Assembly (NCBI GenBank): GCA_025943965.1
Contig: JAPCWD010000004.1
Location: forward strand, 121,548 to 185,547
Length of the DNA: 64,000 nucleotides
Source: Synergistaceae bacterium DZ-S4
Lineage (GTDB): Bacteria > Synergistota > Synergistia > Synergistales > Synergistaceae
Direction: 5' to 3'
A model generated the notes under the pieces. It did no database searches. It was given only the letters and a program-made list of their open reading frames with translations, and had not been told where the DNA came from. How positions within the stretch are numbered: the stretch's first letter is position 1; each line of letters begins with the position of its first letter. Shown here one piece after another: positions 35,435 through 43,506 of the stretch. Position numbers and translations under genes: made by a program.

Positions 35435-36349
35435 TCAGTCAAGAAGCTTTTCCACTATTGCACCGGTCTCGCCCAGCGCCACGGCGTCTATCTCCTCGGG
35501 GTCGCATCTCTGCTGCTCCATTTCACGGATCTTAGCCTTGGCCTCTTCCACTTCTTTCAGAACTCCGGCACCGTCGTATCCTTCCCGCAGGAGCTTGATG
35601 TCCTTCTCATCCGTCAGCCTGTCGGTCAGATAGCCGAAGAGGAATGCCGGCGCGCTGAGTGCGGCGAGCCTGTTGTCGGAGGAACACCACGGCTCTGCCA
35701 CATAGGTGGCGTAATTTATGGTATCTTCCATCTCTTCGTCGATATCGTCGTCAGACTCGGGGAACTCCCATATGTTCAGGACGAAGAAGGGAACATTCGG
35801 ATCAAGCGAGATAGCGTAGTTCACTGCATCGCGGATATCGGCAGGGTCTGCTTCAGTCTCAATAAGCGCGATAGCGCGGGCATGCTCCCCGACGACGGAT
35901 TCAAGGGGATCGCTCTCAAGCGTTTCGAAAATCTCCCTGTACATCTGGAGATCCAGCAGGCAGCGGTAAAGAAGTGTCCTGCTCGGATAGAATCCCTCAT
36001 CATCAAAGTTTGCGAACTCTCTTGCGATCTCCAGAGCCTCCTCGGTCTTTTGCTCTGCGAGCAGCGAGTATCCCAGGTTCATCATAATGGTGCAGTATGC
36101 CTGCGCATCTCTGTCTTCTTCGAGGTCGGGAGGGGTCTCTTTTTCGGATATTATCATCCTGATGCCGGAAAGTGCCTCCCTGAGCATGTCAAGATTTTCG
36201 ATACAGTCGTCATAAGTCATAGTTTCCCAGACTGCCAGTTTCCCGTAAGGGCTGTCAGGGTCTTTTTCAAGTATCTCCCTGCCGATCTCACTGATTTCTT
36301 CATCGGTATCTGCCGCGTCAAGCCTTTCAAGAAGCTCTTCGATATTCAT
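35435..36349 (-). CDS. Acidic TPR-like repeat protein
   Basis: A 304-residue, strongly acidic cytoplasmic protein built of helical pairs. Segments such as 'LGYSLLAEQKTEEALEIAREFANFD', 'RTLLYRCLLDLQMYREIFETLESD' and 'AVNYAISLDPNVPFFVLNIWEF' have the tetratricopeptide pattern of alternating small and aromatic residues. No signal peptide or catalytic motif is seen, so a scaffold or adaptor role is likely. AAAGGAG precedes the ATG. It converges with the dikinase-domain genes and follows the small secreted protein gene on the same strand. Confidence 0.7.
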   Translation of the reverse strand: MNIEELLERLDAADTDEEISEIGREILEKDPDSPYGKLAVWETMTYDDCIENLDMLREALSGIRMIISEKETPPDLEEDRDAQAYCTIMMNLGYSLLAEQKTEEALEIAREFANFDDEGFYPSRTLLYRCLLDLQMYREIFETLESDPLESVVGEHARAIALIETEADPADIRDAVNYAISLDPNVPFFVLNIWEFPESDDDIDEEMEDTINYATYVAEPWCSSDNRLAALSAPAFLFGYLTDRLTDEKDIKLLREGYDGAGVLKEVEEAKAKIREMEQQRCDPEEIDAVALGETGAIVEKLLD

Positions 36350-36383
36350 TCTCTTTTCTCCTTTTATTTATTGTAATGATCCG

Positions 36384-36935
36384 CTATATCCTTGATATTA
36401 CCATCATAAGCATGCCGCCAGGCTGGAGTTTCAGCATGCACCTGTAGCCTTTTACCAAACTGCTTCTCTGAGCTCCGTCAAGCATATTGCCGTATACACC
36501 CATTGACTTTAAGGCACTGTCCGCTTCAGTCTCAGATATCCCGCTGTCCAGAGAGTAGATCATCTGCCTGCAAATGTTTACAAAACGGTTGTTTTCGTAG
36601 GACCCGGGTACGGGCACAGATCTTTTTTCGTCTTCGTGAGGATCCGTAAAAGAGAGCAGAGCTACGCTCATAAGTTCCTTACCCTCTTCTGAGCCTGTCA
36701 GGACCATAATCAGCTTTCCGCCGCACTCAAGGACTTTTTTTGTTCCTTCCGAATCCTGGATGCCGGAGGCTATGGCAGCGCTGGAAATCCCGTTTTTCAC
36801 CCTGATACATGAATATCCCAGTCTCTTCAAAAAAAGATCGGGGCTGATCCCCATTCCTTCTGAACAGTCGGCTTGCTGTGAAAAGACGAGCAGGAAGAGC
36901 AGGACTGTGAAGAGCGAAATTTTTCTCAGAACCAA
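36384..36935 (-). CDS. Uncharacterised small secreted protein
   Basis: A 183-residue protein with a signal peptide ('LRKISLFTVLLFLLVFSQQADC'). The mature part contains 'FLKRLGYSCIRVKNGISSAAIASGI' and 'LDSGISETEADSALKSMGVYG', and ends in a hydrophobic strand 'GGMLMMVISRI'. Cys24 at the cleavage region might act as a lipidation site, but the preceding residues do not form a convincing lipobox. The start is TTG at 36935, with GGAG close by. No family was recognised. It may be cotranscribed with the TPR-like gene, 34 bases away. Confidence 0.55.
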   Translation of the reverse strand: MVLRKISLFTVLLFLLVFSQQADCSEGMGISPDLFLKRLGYSCIRVKNGISSAAIASGIQDSEGTKKVLECGGKLIMVLTGSEEGKELMSVALLSFTDPHEDEKRSVPVPGSYENNRFVNICRQMIYSLDSGISETEADSALKSMGVYGNMLDGAQRSSLVKGYRCMLKLQPGGMLMMVISRI

Positions 36936-37047
36936 ACACTCCGGTCGTTAAGGATTTTATCCATGCATTATATAGCAATTTTGCCGAATCTCTTACCGGT
37001 AAATGAGGTTAAGATTATACTAGAAATGTTGAAAGGGGTCATATGAA

Positions 37048-38493
37048 TTGATAAAGATAAAGTTTGTGCACCGCGTGGTCTTTCTCTCATTCCTGTTTTT
37101 AGCTCTTTTCTTTAATTCAATGGCAAGCGCTGATGAAAATGACAGGTATCTCGACATAATTTTTTCTTACGGACCCTCAAGGGACCTGCTGGGGACAGCC
37201 ATTGTCCGCGGAAAGGATATATGGGTGCCCGCAGATCTCCTGGGTACGCTGGGGCTGCCCTTAACGAAAGGTCCGAATGGAAAGGGTTTTCTTATTGAAG
37301 TCAGGGAACCTGCCAAAGTTTTTGGCATTAAGGAACTTGAGAGGCTGTCAGGAAGATCCATTTCTTTATATTTCCCCTCGATGGACAATGAGGGTACCTC
37401 TTATTTCAACGTAACAGGATTGGAACAACTGACAGGGATAGCTGCAGATGAGACAAACGCTGGTCTCGAACTCAAAAGGATCACTCTCAATACCCCTTTG
37501 AACATAAGAAAGCCTGATAATGCCTTCCTGAAAAATAAACGGATCACCCTTGCGTGGGCACACATCACAAGGGATAATCCCGATCTCGCAGCGGAAGAAC
37601 GCATTGATGGGCTTGATGTGATCTCGCCGACATGGTTCAACCTTACCGACGGCAGCGGAAATATGGCAAACAGAGCCTCCGCAGCCTATGTTGAGGCTGC
37701 GCGCGAAAAGGGATACCGCATATGGCCCCTTGTTTCAAACGGCTTCAGCAAAGAGAACACGTCAAGGTTTTTCAACGACACTGCTGCCGTGAATATCTTT
37801 ATTGCACGAATTCTATGTTATTCGAAGCTCTATGGTTTTGACGGCATAAACATAGATTTTGAAAATGTTGATGCTGCCGACAGGGACAAATATGTGCGTT
37901 TCATCTCGCTGCTCAGCGGTTATCTCAAAGGGGAGGGTCTTGTAAGCTCTGTAGACGTCCACGTACCCGGAAACAGCAATCTGTCAAGGAGCCACGACAG
38001 GGGGGCACTTTCAAAACACGTTGATTACGTTATGCTCATGGCCTATGACGAACATTGGAGGACCTCTCCGAGGGCGGGTTCTGTCGCTTCGATGCCGTGG
38101 GTCGAACGTGCAGTGCAAAAAACAATAGAGGAGGGCGTGCCTCCTGCAAAGCTGATATTAGGCGTTCCTTTTTACATGAGGAAATGGGAGGAAACTCCGA
38201 CGGGTCAGGGCAAGGTAAAAGTCAAAGGTTCCACCCTTACTATGGCCGAGTCAGATTCTATTATTTACGAAAGAGGACTCTCCCCGGTATGGCTCAGTGA
38301 CAAGGGGCAGTATTTCTATTCGTATCTTTCAGAGGGAAAGACCTATAAGGTATGGGTAGAAAACAAGGATTCCATAAAAACCAAGCTCTCGATCCTTGAT
38401 AAGTACCGCCTTGCCGGGGTCGCGGGGTGGAGGAAGGGACACGAGACTCCTGATGTCTGGGATACGATAAGAACTTTAGTAAAGAACAGGTAA
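37048..38493 (+). CDS. Secreted glycoside hydrolase family 18 protein
   Basis: A 481-residue exported protein with a signal peptide ('VVFLSFLFLALFFNSMASA'), an N-terminal region resembling copper-amine-oxidase-like or substrate-anchoring domains ('IWVPADLLGTLGLPL', about 33-150) and a C-terminal GH18 barrel. The catalytic motif DxxDxDxE appears as 'DGINIDFE' (265-272) with Glu272 as acid; 'YVMLMAYDEHW' and 'GVPFYMRKW' are further barrel signatures. This layout matches YaaH/SleL-like peptidoglycan or chitooligosaccharide hydrolases, so cell-wall turnover is likely. The start is TTG at 37048 with AAAGGGG nine bases upstream. Confidence 0.85.
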   Translation: MIKIKFVHRVVFLSFLFLALFFNSMASADENDRYLDIIFSYGPSRDLLGTAIVRGKDIWVPADLLGTLGLPLTKGPNGKGFLIEVREPAKVFGIKELERLSGRSISLYFPSMDNEGTSYFNVTGLEQLTGIAADETNAGLELKRITLNTPLNIRKPDNAFLKNKRITLAWAHITRDNPDLAAEERIDGLDVISPTWFNLTDGSGNMANRASAAYVEAAREKGYRIWPLVSNGFSKENTSRFFNDTAAVNIFIARILCYSKLYGFDGINIDFENVDAADRDKYVRFISLLSGYLKGEGLVSSVDVHVPGNSNLSRSHDRGALSKHVDYVMLMAYDEHWRTSPRAGSVASMPWVERAVQKTIEEGVPPAKLILGVPFYMRKWEETPTGQGKVKVKGSTLTMAESDSIIYERGLSPVWLSDKGQYFYSYLSEGKTYKVWVENKDSIKTKLSILDKYRLAGVAGWRKGHETPDVWDTIRTLVKNR

Positions 38494-38522
38494 GAAGTTT
38501 GTCCCGGCAGGTCAATGAGAAA

Positions 38523-38556
38523 GGGCTGTGTGAGATCTTACGATTTCACGCAGCCC
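38523..38556. terminator. Hairpin between GH18 and DUF2207 genes
   Basis: An 11-bp stem with one G-U pair (38523-38533 with 38546-38556) lies between two convergent genes. On the plus strand it is followed by CTTGATTT, a weak U-tract. Confidence 0.5.
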
Positions 38557-38625
38557 CTTGATTTATCAAAAAGCTGATGATTATTTTGCTGTAAGAAAGA
38601 TCGACCAACGACTCAGGACTAAAAA

Positions 38626-40539
38626 TTACCAGCCCTTTGCTCCTCCGCCGCCTCCGCCGCCTCCCGCAAAACCGCCGCCTCCCATACCTGAAGATGTCCC
38701 GGGGGCAGACTGCGGAGCCATGCTTTGCCCCAGGCTGCTGCCTAGGCTTGACGAGAAATTATTCAGGCCCGAACCATTCAAGAATAGATATGGCGAAGGT
38801 CCTGAATACCATTCGGGCTTATAACTGGCTTTTGTCAAAACACTTTCGAACCTGTTGCCCCAGGTTTTTGCAACATCGAGTGCGAGTGCGTAAGGAAGAA
38901 GCTTTTCAAAGAGCTCCGGAGTCTCTTCCGGAGGGTTGAACATTTCAAGCCTCTCTTTTTCTGCTGTGTCCATGTATAGTTTGAGACCTTCTGCCTCGCT
39001 CAAAATATTGCTGCCCTTTTGAGTCCTTGAGACCATAAGAGGCCTCATAACAGCAATGATCGCTGCCGAAGCTACGAAAAAGACAAATGTGAATGGGGAG
39101 AGGCCCTCTCCCCCAAGCGCTATTGCTCCTACAAGACCCACAGCAAGCGCAGGGAAAGCTCTTCCAAGGAACTGCCTTATATTCTGTCCGCCGGTATTTG
39201 CAGCTTTGCTCAGCCTCATTCCCAGCGCAATGATAAGAAGTCCGCAAACCCCGGCCAGCATGGTGTTCAATGGATATTCCCCGCTGAATGGGTAGCTTGC
39301 TGCTATTCCAAGCCCATACAAAGCAAGGCCGGGCAACATCTTATCTGTGTTTCTTGTAAAAATTGCAGAGTTTGTGTTTCTGAGATTTCTTGCAAGACTT
39401 CTCATTGCTCCGGAAATTATGTCGCCGTTATCCTGAACTAAAGATACGCTGTCTATGCTTCCGGGGAAAAGCTGCATCATTAGAGCCTCTTCTTCAGGCT
39501 GAAGTTTTTCCGGTTCGGTCTCTTTCTCATGCAACACAAAGTGGCCCTTGCCCTTTCCAAAGAAAGTTTCTCTTCCTTCAACTTCGACGATCTTAATTGC
39601 TCCCTTAACAGCCAGCCCTATTATTGCAGCAGTGAAGCCTGTCTGATCGAGCCGCATGTCCCTTACGTACCTCAGGAATGCGGGAGATGCACCATCCGGT
39701 GCGTAGAAAAGCGGGATCACTGTCTTTTTATCCGGGTCTTTGCCCCACTTTTTCCAGGCAAACCAGAACCAACCGGAGATCAAAGCAAATGTCGCTGCTG
39801 CTATACCTCCCTGAGCCTTTTGATTGTCCCTGGCAGGAGGGGGCGGTGGAGTTACCAGACCTTTCGGCCATGTGTAGACTACGGTGAAAACTTCTCCCGG
39901 CTGAAGCGGCCCGACTGTGAAAACGCTTCCGGAATCCTGTCTCGCCCTGCTGTTGTCTCCCTTTGTACCATACCGGCCCACATACCACTCTATCGTGTTG
40001 AATCCTTCTCCGAAATTTTTTCCTGGAAGCGCGACCCTGCATGATGCTTCAAGAACCGGGAAAGAAAAATCTTTTCCCGTTACATTCCAGTAGAGTTCGT
40101 CGTGGTCCTCAAAAAATCCTATGTGCCTTTCGATCCGGTATTTTATCAGAAATGTATGTAGTCCCCTGGGTATGATCTTATTTGGATCTCCGATCTTAAC
40201 ATCAACGTTTACCCCTGCTCTCACAGAACTCCATGGGATGTTTTGACCGTCAAGCTTTATATCTGTTATCTCTAGTTTGAGTTCTGTTGAATTGCCTTTT
40301 CCGTCCCTGTATTCCACAGGGAGCGAACGGATTATGCCCCTGTTGATCTCGATATTCTCAACGTTGACAAGAATTTCTTCAGTAACTTCTACAGAGCTGT
40401 TCTCATTTATTATTATGTCAGCGTTGAACCTGTTGAAGGTTTCTCTTGCTTCGGTCACTTTAACTCCTGACAATATAACGAAAACAGCCGCGCACAGCAG
40501 TGCCGTAATTTTAATAAGACAGTCTCTGGTGTTCCTCAT
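38626..40539 (-). CDS. DUF2207 membrane protein
   Basis: A 637-residue membrane protein. A signal peptide ('IKITALLCAAVFVILSGVKVTEA') precedes an extracytoplasmic DUF2207 domain ('DIIINENSSVEVTEEILVNV', 'RGIIRSLPVEYRDGKG', 'FFEDHDELYWNVTG'), then a membrane segment near 'GGIAAATFALISGWFWFAW', further segments around 420-510 and a glycine-rich tail ending 'GGGFAGGGGGGGGAKGW', which is typical of the family. It lies 33 bases downstream of lemA; DUF2207 and LemA genes are often neighbours, so the proteins may act together in the envelope. Function unknown. Confidence 0.85.
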   Translation of the reverse strand: MRNTRDCLIKITALLCAAVFVILSGVKVTEARETFNRFNADIIINENSSVEVTEEILVNVENIEINRGIIRSLPVEYRDGKGNSTELKLEITDIKLDGQNIPWSSVRAGVNVDVKIGDPNKIIPRGLHTFLIKYRIERHIGFFEDHDELYWNVTGKDFSFPVLEASCRVALPGKNFGEGFNTIEWYVGRYGTKGDNSRARQDSGSVFTVGPLQPGEVFTVVYTWPKGLVTPPPPPARDNQKAQGGIAAATFALISGWFWFAWKKWGKDPDKKTVIPLFYAPDGASPAFLRYVRDMRLDQTGFTAAIIGLAVKGAIKIVEVEGRETFFGKGKGHFVLHEKETEPEKLQPEEEALMMQLFPGSIDSVSLVQDNGDIISGAMRSLARNLRNTNSAIFTRNTDKMLPGLALYGLGIAASYPFSGEYPLNTMLAGVCGLLIIALGMRLSKAANTGGQNIRQFLGRAFPALAVGLVGAIALGGEGLSPFTFVFFVASAAIIAVMRPLMVSRTQKGSNILSEAEGLKLYMDTAEKERLEMFNPPEETPELFEKLLPYALALDVAKTWGNRFESVLTKASYKPEWYSGPSPYLFLNGSGLNNFSSSLGSSLGQSMAPQSAPGTSSGMGGGGFAGGGGGGGGAKGW

Positions 40540-40572
40540 ATTTTCCCTCCCTCAAGTATCACAAAATCCTGT

Positions 40573-41121
40573 TTAAAATGAAACCTTCGGGTTTTCTCTC
40601 GCCTCTTCCTCCGCCTCGAAGAACGGAGCTTCTTTAAAACCAAACTGTCTCGCGATCAAAACAGCAGGAAAACGCTGGATGGCGGTATTAAGGTTTCTTG
40701 CAGTTCCGTTGTAGTAACGTCTGGACATCTGTATCTCATTTTCGATAGTTCCAAGCTGTTGTTGAAGGTCAAGAAAATTGGTATTAGCCTTCAGTTCCGG
40801 GTAGTTTTCTGCAACAGCGAAGAGAGATCTCAGCGTCCCTGTCAGTGCGTTTTCAGCCTTGAGCCTTGCTTCCGGATCGTTTCCCGCCTGCATTACAGCG
40901 GCACGCGCGTTGGTTACTCCCTGAAGAGTTTCCTTTTCGTGAGAAGCATATCCCTTGACTGTCTCAACGAGATTAGGAATAAGGTCGGAACGTCTTTTCA
41001 ATTGTACGTCTATGCCGCTCCACCCTTCCTGCATAAGGTTGCGAAGCTTGACGAGGCCGTTGTACGTGGTCATAAGCCATAAACCTAAAACTGCAGCTGC
41101 CGCCAGTAGAAACATCATCAT
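40573..41121 (-). CDS. lemA: LemA family protein
   Basis: A 182-residue protein with an N-terminal membrane anchor ('MFLLAAAAVLGLWLMTTYNGLV') and a helical LemA domain: 'LRNLMQEGWSGIDVQLKRRSDLIPNLVETVKGYASHEKETL' (pieces 'EGWSGIDVQLKRRSDLIPNL', 'VKGYASHEKETL') and 'SRRYYNGTARNLNTAIQRFP'. This is a full-length, well conserved member. GGAGGGGG precedes the ATG. It forms an operon with the DUF2207 gene and is divergent from two tiny membrane-protein genes. Its biochemical role is not established. Confidence 0.92.
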   Translation of the reverse strand: MMMFLLAAAAVLGLWLMTTYNGLVKLRNLMQEGWSGIDVQLKRRSDLIPNLVETVKGYASHEKETLQGVTNARAAVMQAGNDPEARLKAENALTGTLRSLFAVAENYPELKANTNFLDLQQQLGTIENEIQMSRRYYNGTARNLNTAIQRFPAVLIARQFGFKEAPFFEAEEEARENPKVSF

Positions 41122-41229
41122 TGTTAATCCCCCTCCTGTAGATTTGATCCATGCAAATTATACCTTTTTTATAGCAGCCCTGTGGTATTATTTACCAGTA
41201 TTCCGTATATTTCTCAAAGGGTGGATGTT

Positions 41230-41457
41230 ATGACACTTCGTACGGCCAGGTTGATCAACAGCATCTCAAAGGTATTCACAGCGGCAGCGGCCGCCGCACT
41301 TATCATCTTTTTTATCGCTTATCTGAAGGGAAGCATCGAGTTCAAGTATATCTCACTACCGATGATGGCTTCGTTAATTGGTGTTACATGGTGGGGAACG
41401 TCAAAAGCGGCGATCATGGCTTTTGAGAAAGAGGGCAATGAAGAAGGAGAACGATAA
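41230..41457 (+). CDS. Tiny two-span membrane protein
   Basis: A 75-residue protein with two hydrophobic segments ('VFTAAAAAALIIFFIAYL' and 'ISLPMMASLIGVTWWG') and a charged C-terminus ('FEKEGNEEGER'). The ATG at 41230 has AAGGGTGG five bases upstream. Its stop overlaps the following gene as TAATG, a strong sign of coupled translation and that both are real. Function unknown. Confidence 0.6.
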   Translation: MTLRTARLINSISKVFTAAAAAALIIFFIAYLKGSIEFKYISLPMMASLIGVTWWGTSKAAIMAFEKEGNEEGER

Positions 41458-41741
41458 TGCTTATAAGGCTTGAAGATCCTGCCGGACAGCTAAGGACAAC
41501 AAAAGTAGGATTCAGCTGGACGGTTTTCTTTTTCGGGTTCTGTGTGCCGATATTCAGGGGCGACGCGAAGTGGGCCGTTATAATGTTTGCTGCAAGCGTG
41601 CTGACTTTGTGGCTGGCAAATCTGATATTCTGCTTCACATATAACGGGACATACATAAGGGATCTCCTCAGCAAAGGCTACCGCCCTGCCGATGAAGAGT
41701 CCCGGAGCATTCTGGTCGCTAAGGGATTTATTTCAGGCTGA
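41457..41741 (+). CDS. Small membrane protein (DUF2628-like)
   Basis: A 94-residue protein with a hydrophobic stretch 'VGFSWTVFFFGFCVPIFRGDAKWAVIMFAASVLTLWLANLIF' (pieces 'GFSWTVFFFGFCVPIFRGD', 'KWAVIMFAASVLTLWLANLI') and a conserved-looking tail 'YIRDLLSKGYRPADEES'. The FSWxxFFFG pattern recalls DUF2628-type inner-membrane proteins, but the match is loose. It is translationally coupled to the upstream 75-residue protein and ends 23 bases before the convergent aminotransferase gene. Confidence 0.6.
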   Translation: MLIRLEDPAGQLRTTKVGFSWTVFFFGFCVPIFRGDAKWAVIMFAASVLTLWLANLIFCFTYNGTYIRDLLSKGYRPADEESRSILVAKGFISG

Positions 41742-41764
41742 TACTGTCAGAGGCGGGAGCTTCC

Positions 41765-42925
41765 TCAACGTATGGCGATCTCTGCAAGTGCGTTTACTGC
41801 ACGGCAGATGTCATCGGCAGTATTGAAATGACCCGGGGAGATCCTGAGCGCTCCTTCCGGAAAGGTACCTAAAGTTCTGTGTGCAAGAGGTGCACAGTGA
41901 AGGCCCGGCCTTGTCTCTATGCCGTATATGTCTGAAAGGTCGCGCGCTATCCTGGCGTTGTCCATTTCCTTCAAATTGACGGAATATACAGGGAGCCTTG
42001 GGTCATCAGACGAGGGCCCGATTATTTTGAGGCCGTTGATGCCCTTCAGTCCCTCTTCAAGCATTTTCCCAAGATGTTCCTCATTTTTTCGGATATTGTC
42101 CATTCCCTCTTTTTCGATCCATTCAAGAGCGGCCAGCAAACCTGCAATGCCCGGGACGTTTGGCGTCCCTGCCTCAAATTTGTCAGGCATCTGTGAAGGC
42201 TGGTACTCTTCGTGAGAGAGGCTGCCAGTCCCGCCTTCGATAAGGGGCGAACATCTCTTTGCAAATTCAGGATCCCAGACTATACCTCCTGTGCCCTGGG
42301 GGCCGAAAAGCCCCTTGTGTCCGGTGAAGCATACAGCCGCTGCCCCGAGCTCCTTGGCGCTTATCTTGACAATTCCGCCTGTCTGGGCACAATCTAGTAC
42401 GAGTGGAACACCTGATCCCCTGCATACTTCGGCAATGTCCGCGATGTTCTGGAGGGACCCGCTTACGTTGCTGCAGTGGTTGATTATTGCAATATCCGCT
42501 CCCTGGGAGAAAGCTTTCTTCAGGGTCGCTGGGTCGAGATATCCCTTCATACTGCACTGGATGATCTCGAGCCCTGTTCCATCTCTTTCCGCTCTCCGCA
42601 AAGGCCTCAGTACCGAATTGTGCTCCATTGAGGAAGTGACAGCTTTCATGCCGGGTCTGATGAAACCCTTTATGATGATGTTCATCGATTCTGTTACGTT
42701 TGATGTGAGGGTAACGAACCTGGGGTCACACTTTTCATACCCGCCAAAGAGTTCGGCAAGCTTTTGCCTGCAGGTAAAAATATAGTCCAGGCTCTGCATG
42801 TCCCTCATGGAGGCCGAGCCTCTTGCTACATTTGCGCCGCGGTTTACAATGAAATCATAGATAGCATCGGGCACAGACTGAGGTTTTGGCCACGTGGTGG
42901 CGGCATTGTTAAGATATATAGACAT
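41765..42925 (-). CDS. Cysteine desulfurase-like class V aminotransferase
   Basis: A 386-residue PLP enzyme of the SufS/NifS superfamily, in the group that often accompanies YedF (TIGR01977-like). The PLP lysine is Lys204 in 'FTGHKGLFGPQG', with His103 ('EHNSV'), Asp178 and Gln181 ('LDCAQTGG') lining the cofactor. A catalytic Cys344 sits in 'RPGLHCAPLAHRTLGT', as required for persulfide or selenide transfer from cysteine or selenocysteine. Its ATG starts two bases after the yedF stop, so the two are cotranscribed. Involvement in selenium or sulfur delivery follows from context. Confidence 0.85.
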   Translation of the reverse strand: MSIYLNNAATTWPKPQSVPDAIYDFIVNRGANVARGSASMRDMQSLDYIFTCRQKLAELFGGYEKCDPRFVTLTSNVTESMNIIIKGFIRPGMKAVTSSMEHNSVLRPLRRAERDGTGLEIIQCSMKGYLDPATLKKAFSQGADIAIINHCSNVSGSLQNIADIAEVCRGSGVPLVLDCAQTGGIVKISAKELGAAAVCFTGHKGLFGPQGTGGIVWDPEFAKRCSPLIEGGTGSLSHEEYQPSQMPDKFEAGTPNVPGIAGLLAALEWIEKEGMDNIRKNEEHLGKMLEEGLKGINGLKIIGPSSDDPRLPVYSVNLKEMDNARIARDLSDIYGIETRPGLHCAPLAHRTLGTFPEGALRISPGHFNTADDICRAVNALAEIAIR

Positions 42926-42927
42926 GA

Positions 42928-43506
42928 TCAGCCTATAACTGTCGGTTTGGATGTCCCTAAAACTGCTTCTGTTATCTCAAACATGTTGGAAATAACGCCT
43001 ACCCTTATATCATCGGTGATGCCAAAATGTTTTGTGCATGTCCCGCATACCAGGATCAGGGTTCCCCGGTCCCTCAGTTCTGAAAGATGGTCAAAAAATG
43101 ATGACCCCTCTGCAGCCATTTTTACCGCGCTGTTCATCAGCGCTACTGCAGTGGGAGGCCTTTCGCTCTTGACCAATGTCCCAAGGAACGATTTCATCAG
43201 AACTTCGCCAAGTCCTTCAGAGTCTGCTCCGATCTTATCGGATGTAAGAATAATGCCCCATGACTTTTTATTCTCAGTGTTTGCCGGAGTGCTTTTTGAG
43301 CATATTTTTGCTTCGAGAACGATAGATTCTTCACCGTACTCCTTTTTTACCGAAAAACCGCTGTTCTCGAGGAATCTCGCGACGTTTGAGGCCGCGACTT
43401 CGTTATCTACCCATACTACAAAATCACGGCATCCCTTTTCTACACTTTCTTTGGTCAGGATCACCGGTTTGGGGCAATCCATGCCTCTTGCGTCAACTAT
43501 TTCCAT
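42928..43506 (-). CDS. yedF: YedF selenium-metabolism protein (TusA-like plus DsrE-like)
   Basis: A 192-residue two-domain protein. Residues 1-75 are a TusA/SirA-like fold with the CPxP motif ('ARGMDCPKPVI', Cys11), and residues 80-190 form a DsrE/F-like domain ('IILTSDKIGADSEGLGEVLMKSFLGTL', with 'LVCGTCTKHFGI' carrying further cysteines). This architecture is the family called YedF, known to co-occur with selD and labile-selenium molybdenum hydroxylases. It overlaps the upstream degenerate HD-GYP gene by ten bases and directly precedes the desulfurase gene. Sulfur or selenium carrier function is inferred from the family. Confidence 0.88.
   Translation of the reverse strand: MEIVDARGMDCPKPVILTKESVEKGCRDFVVWVDNEVAASNVARFLENSGFSVKKEYGEESIVLEAKICSKSTPANTENKKSWGIILTSDKIGADSEGLGEVLMKSFLGTLVKSERPPTAVALMNSAVKMAAEGSSFFDHLSELRDRGTLILVCGTCTKHFGITDDIRVGVISNMFEITEAVLGTSKPTVIG

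Noticed and set aside
38630..38700. Repetitive codons coding Pro-rich protein on the plus strand
   Set aside because: This is the reverse complement of the glycine-rich tail of the DUF2207 protein, not a separate gene or repeat element.
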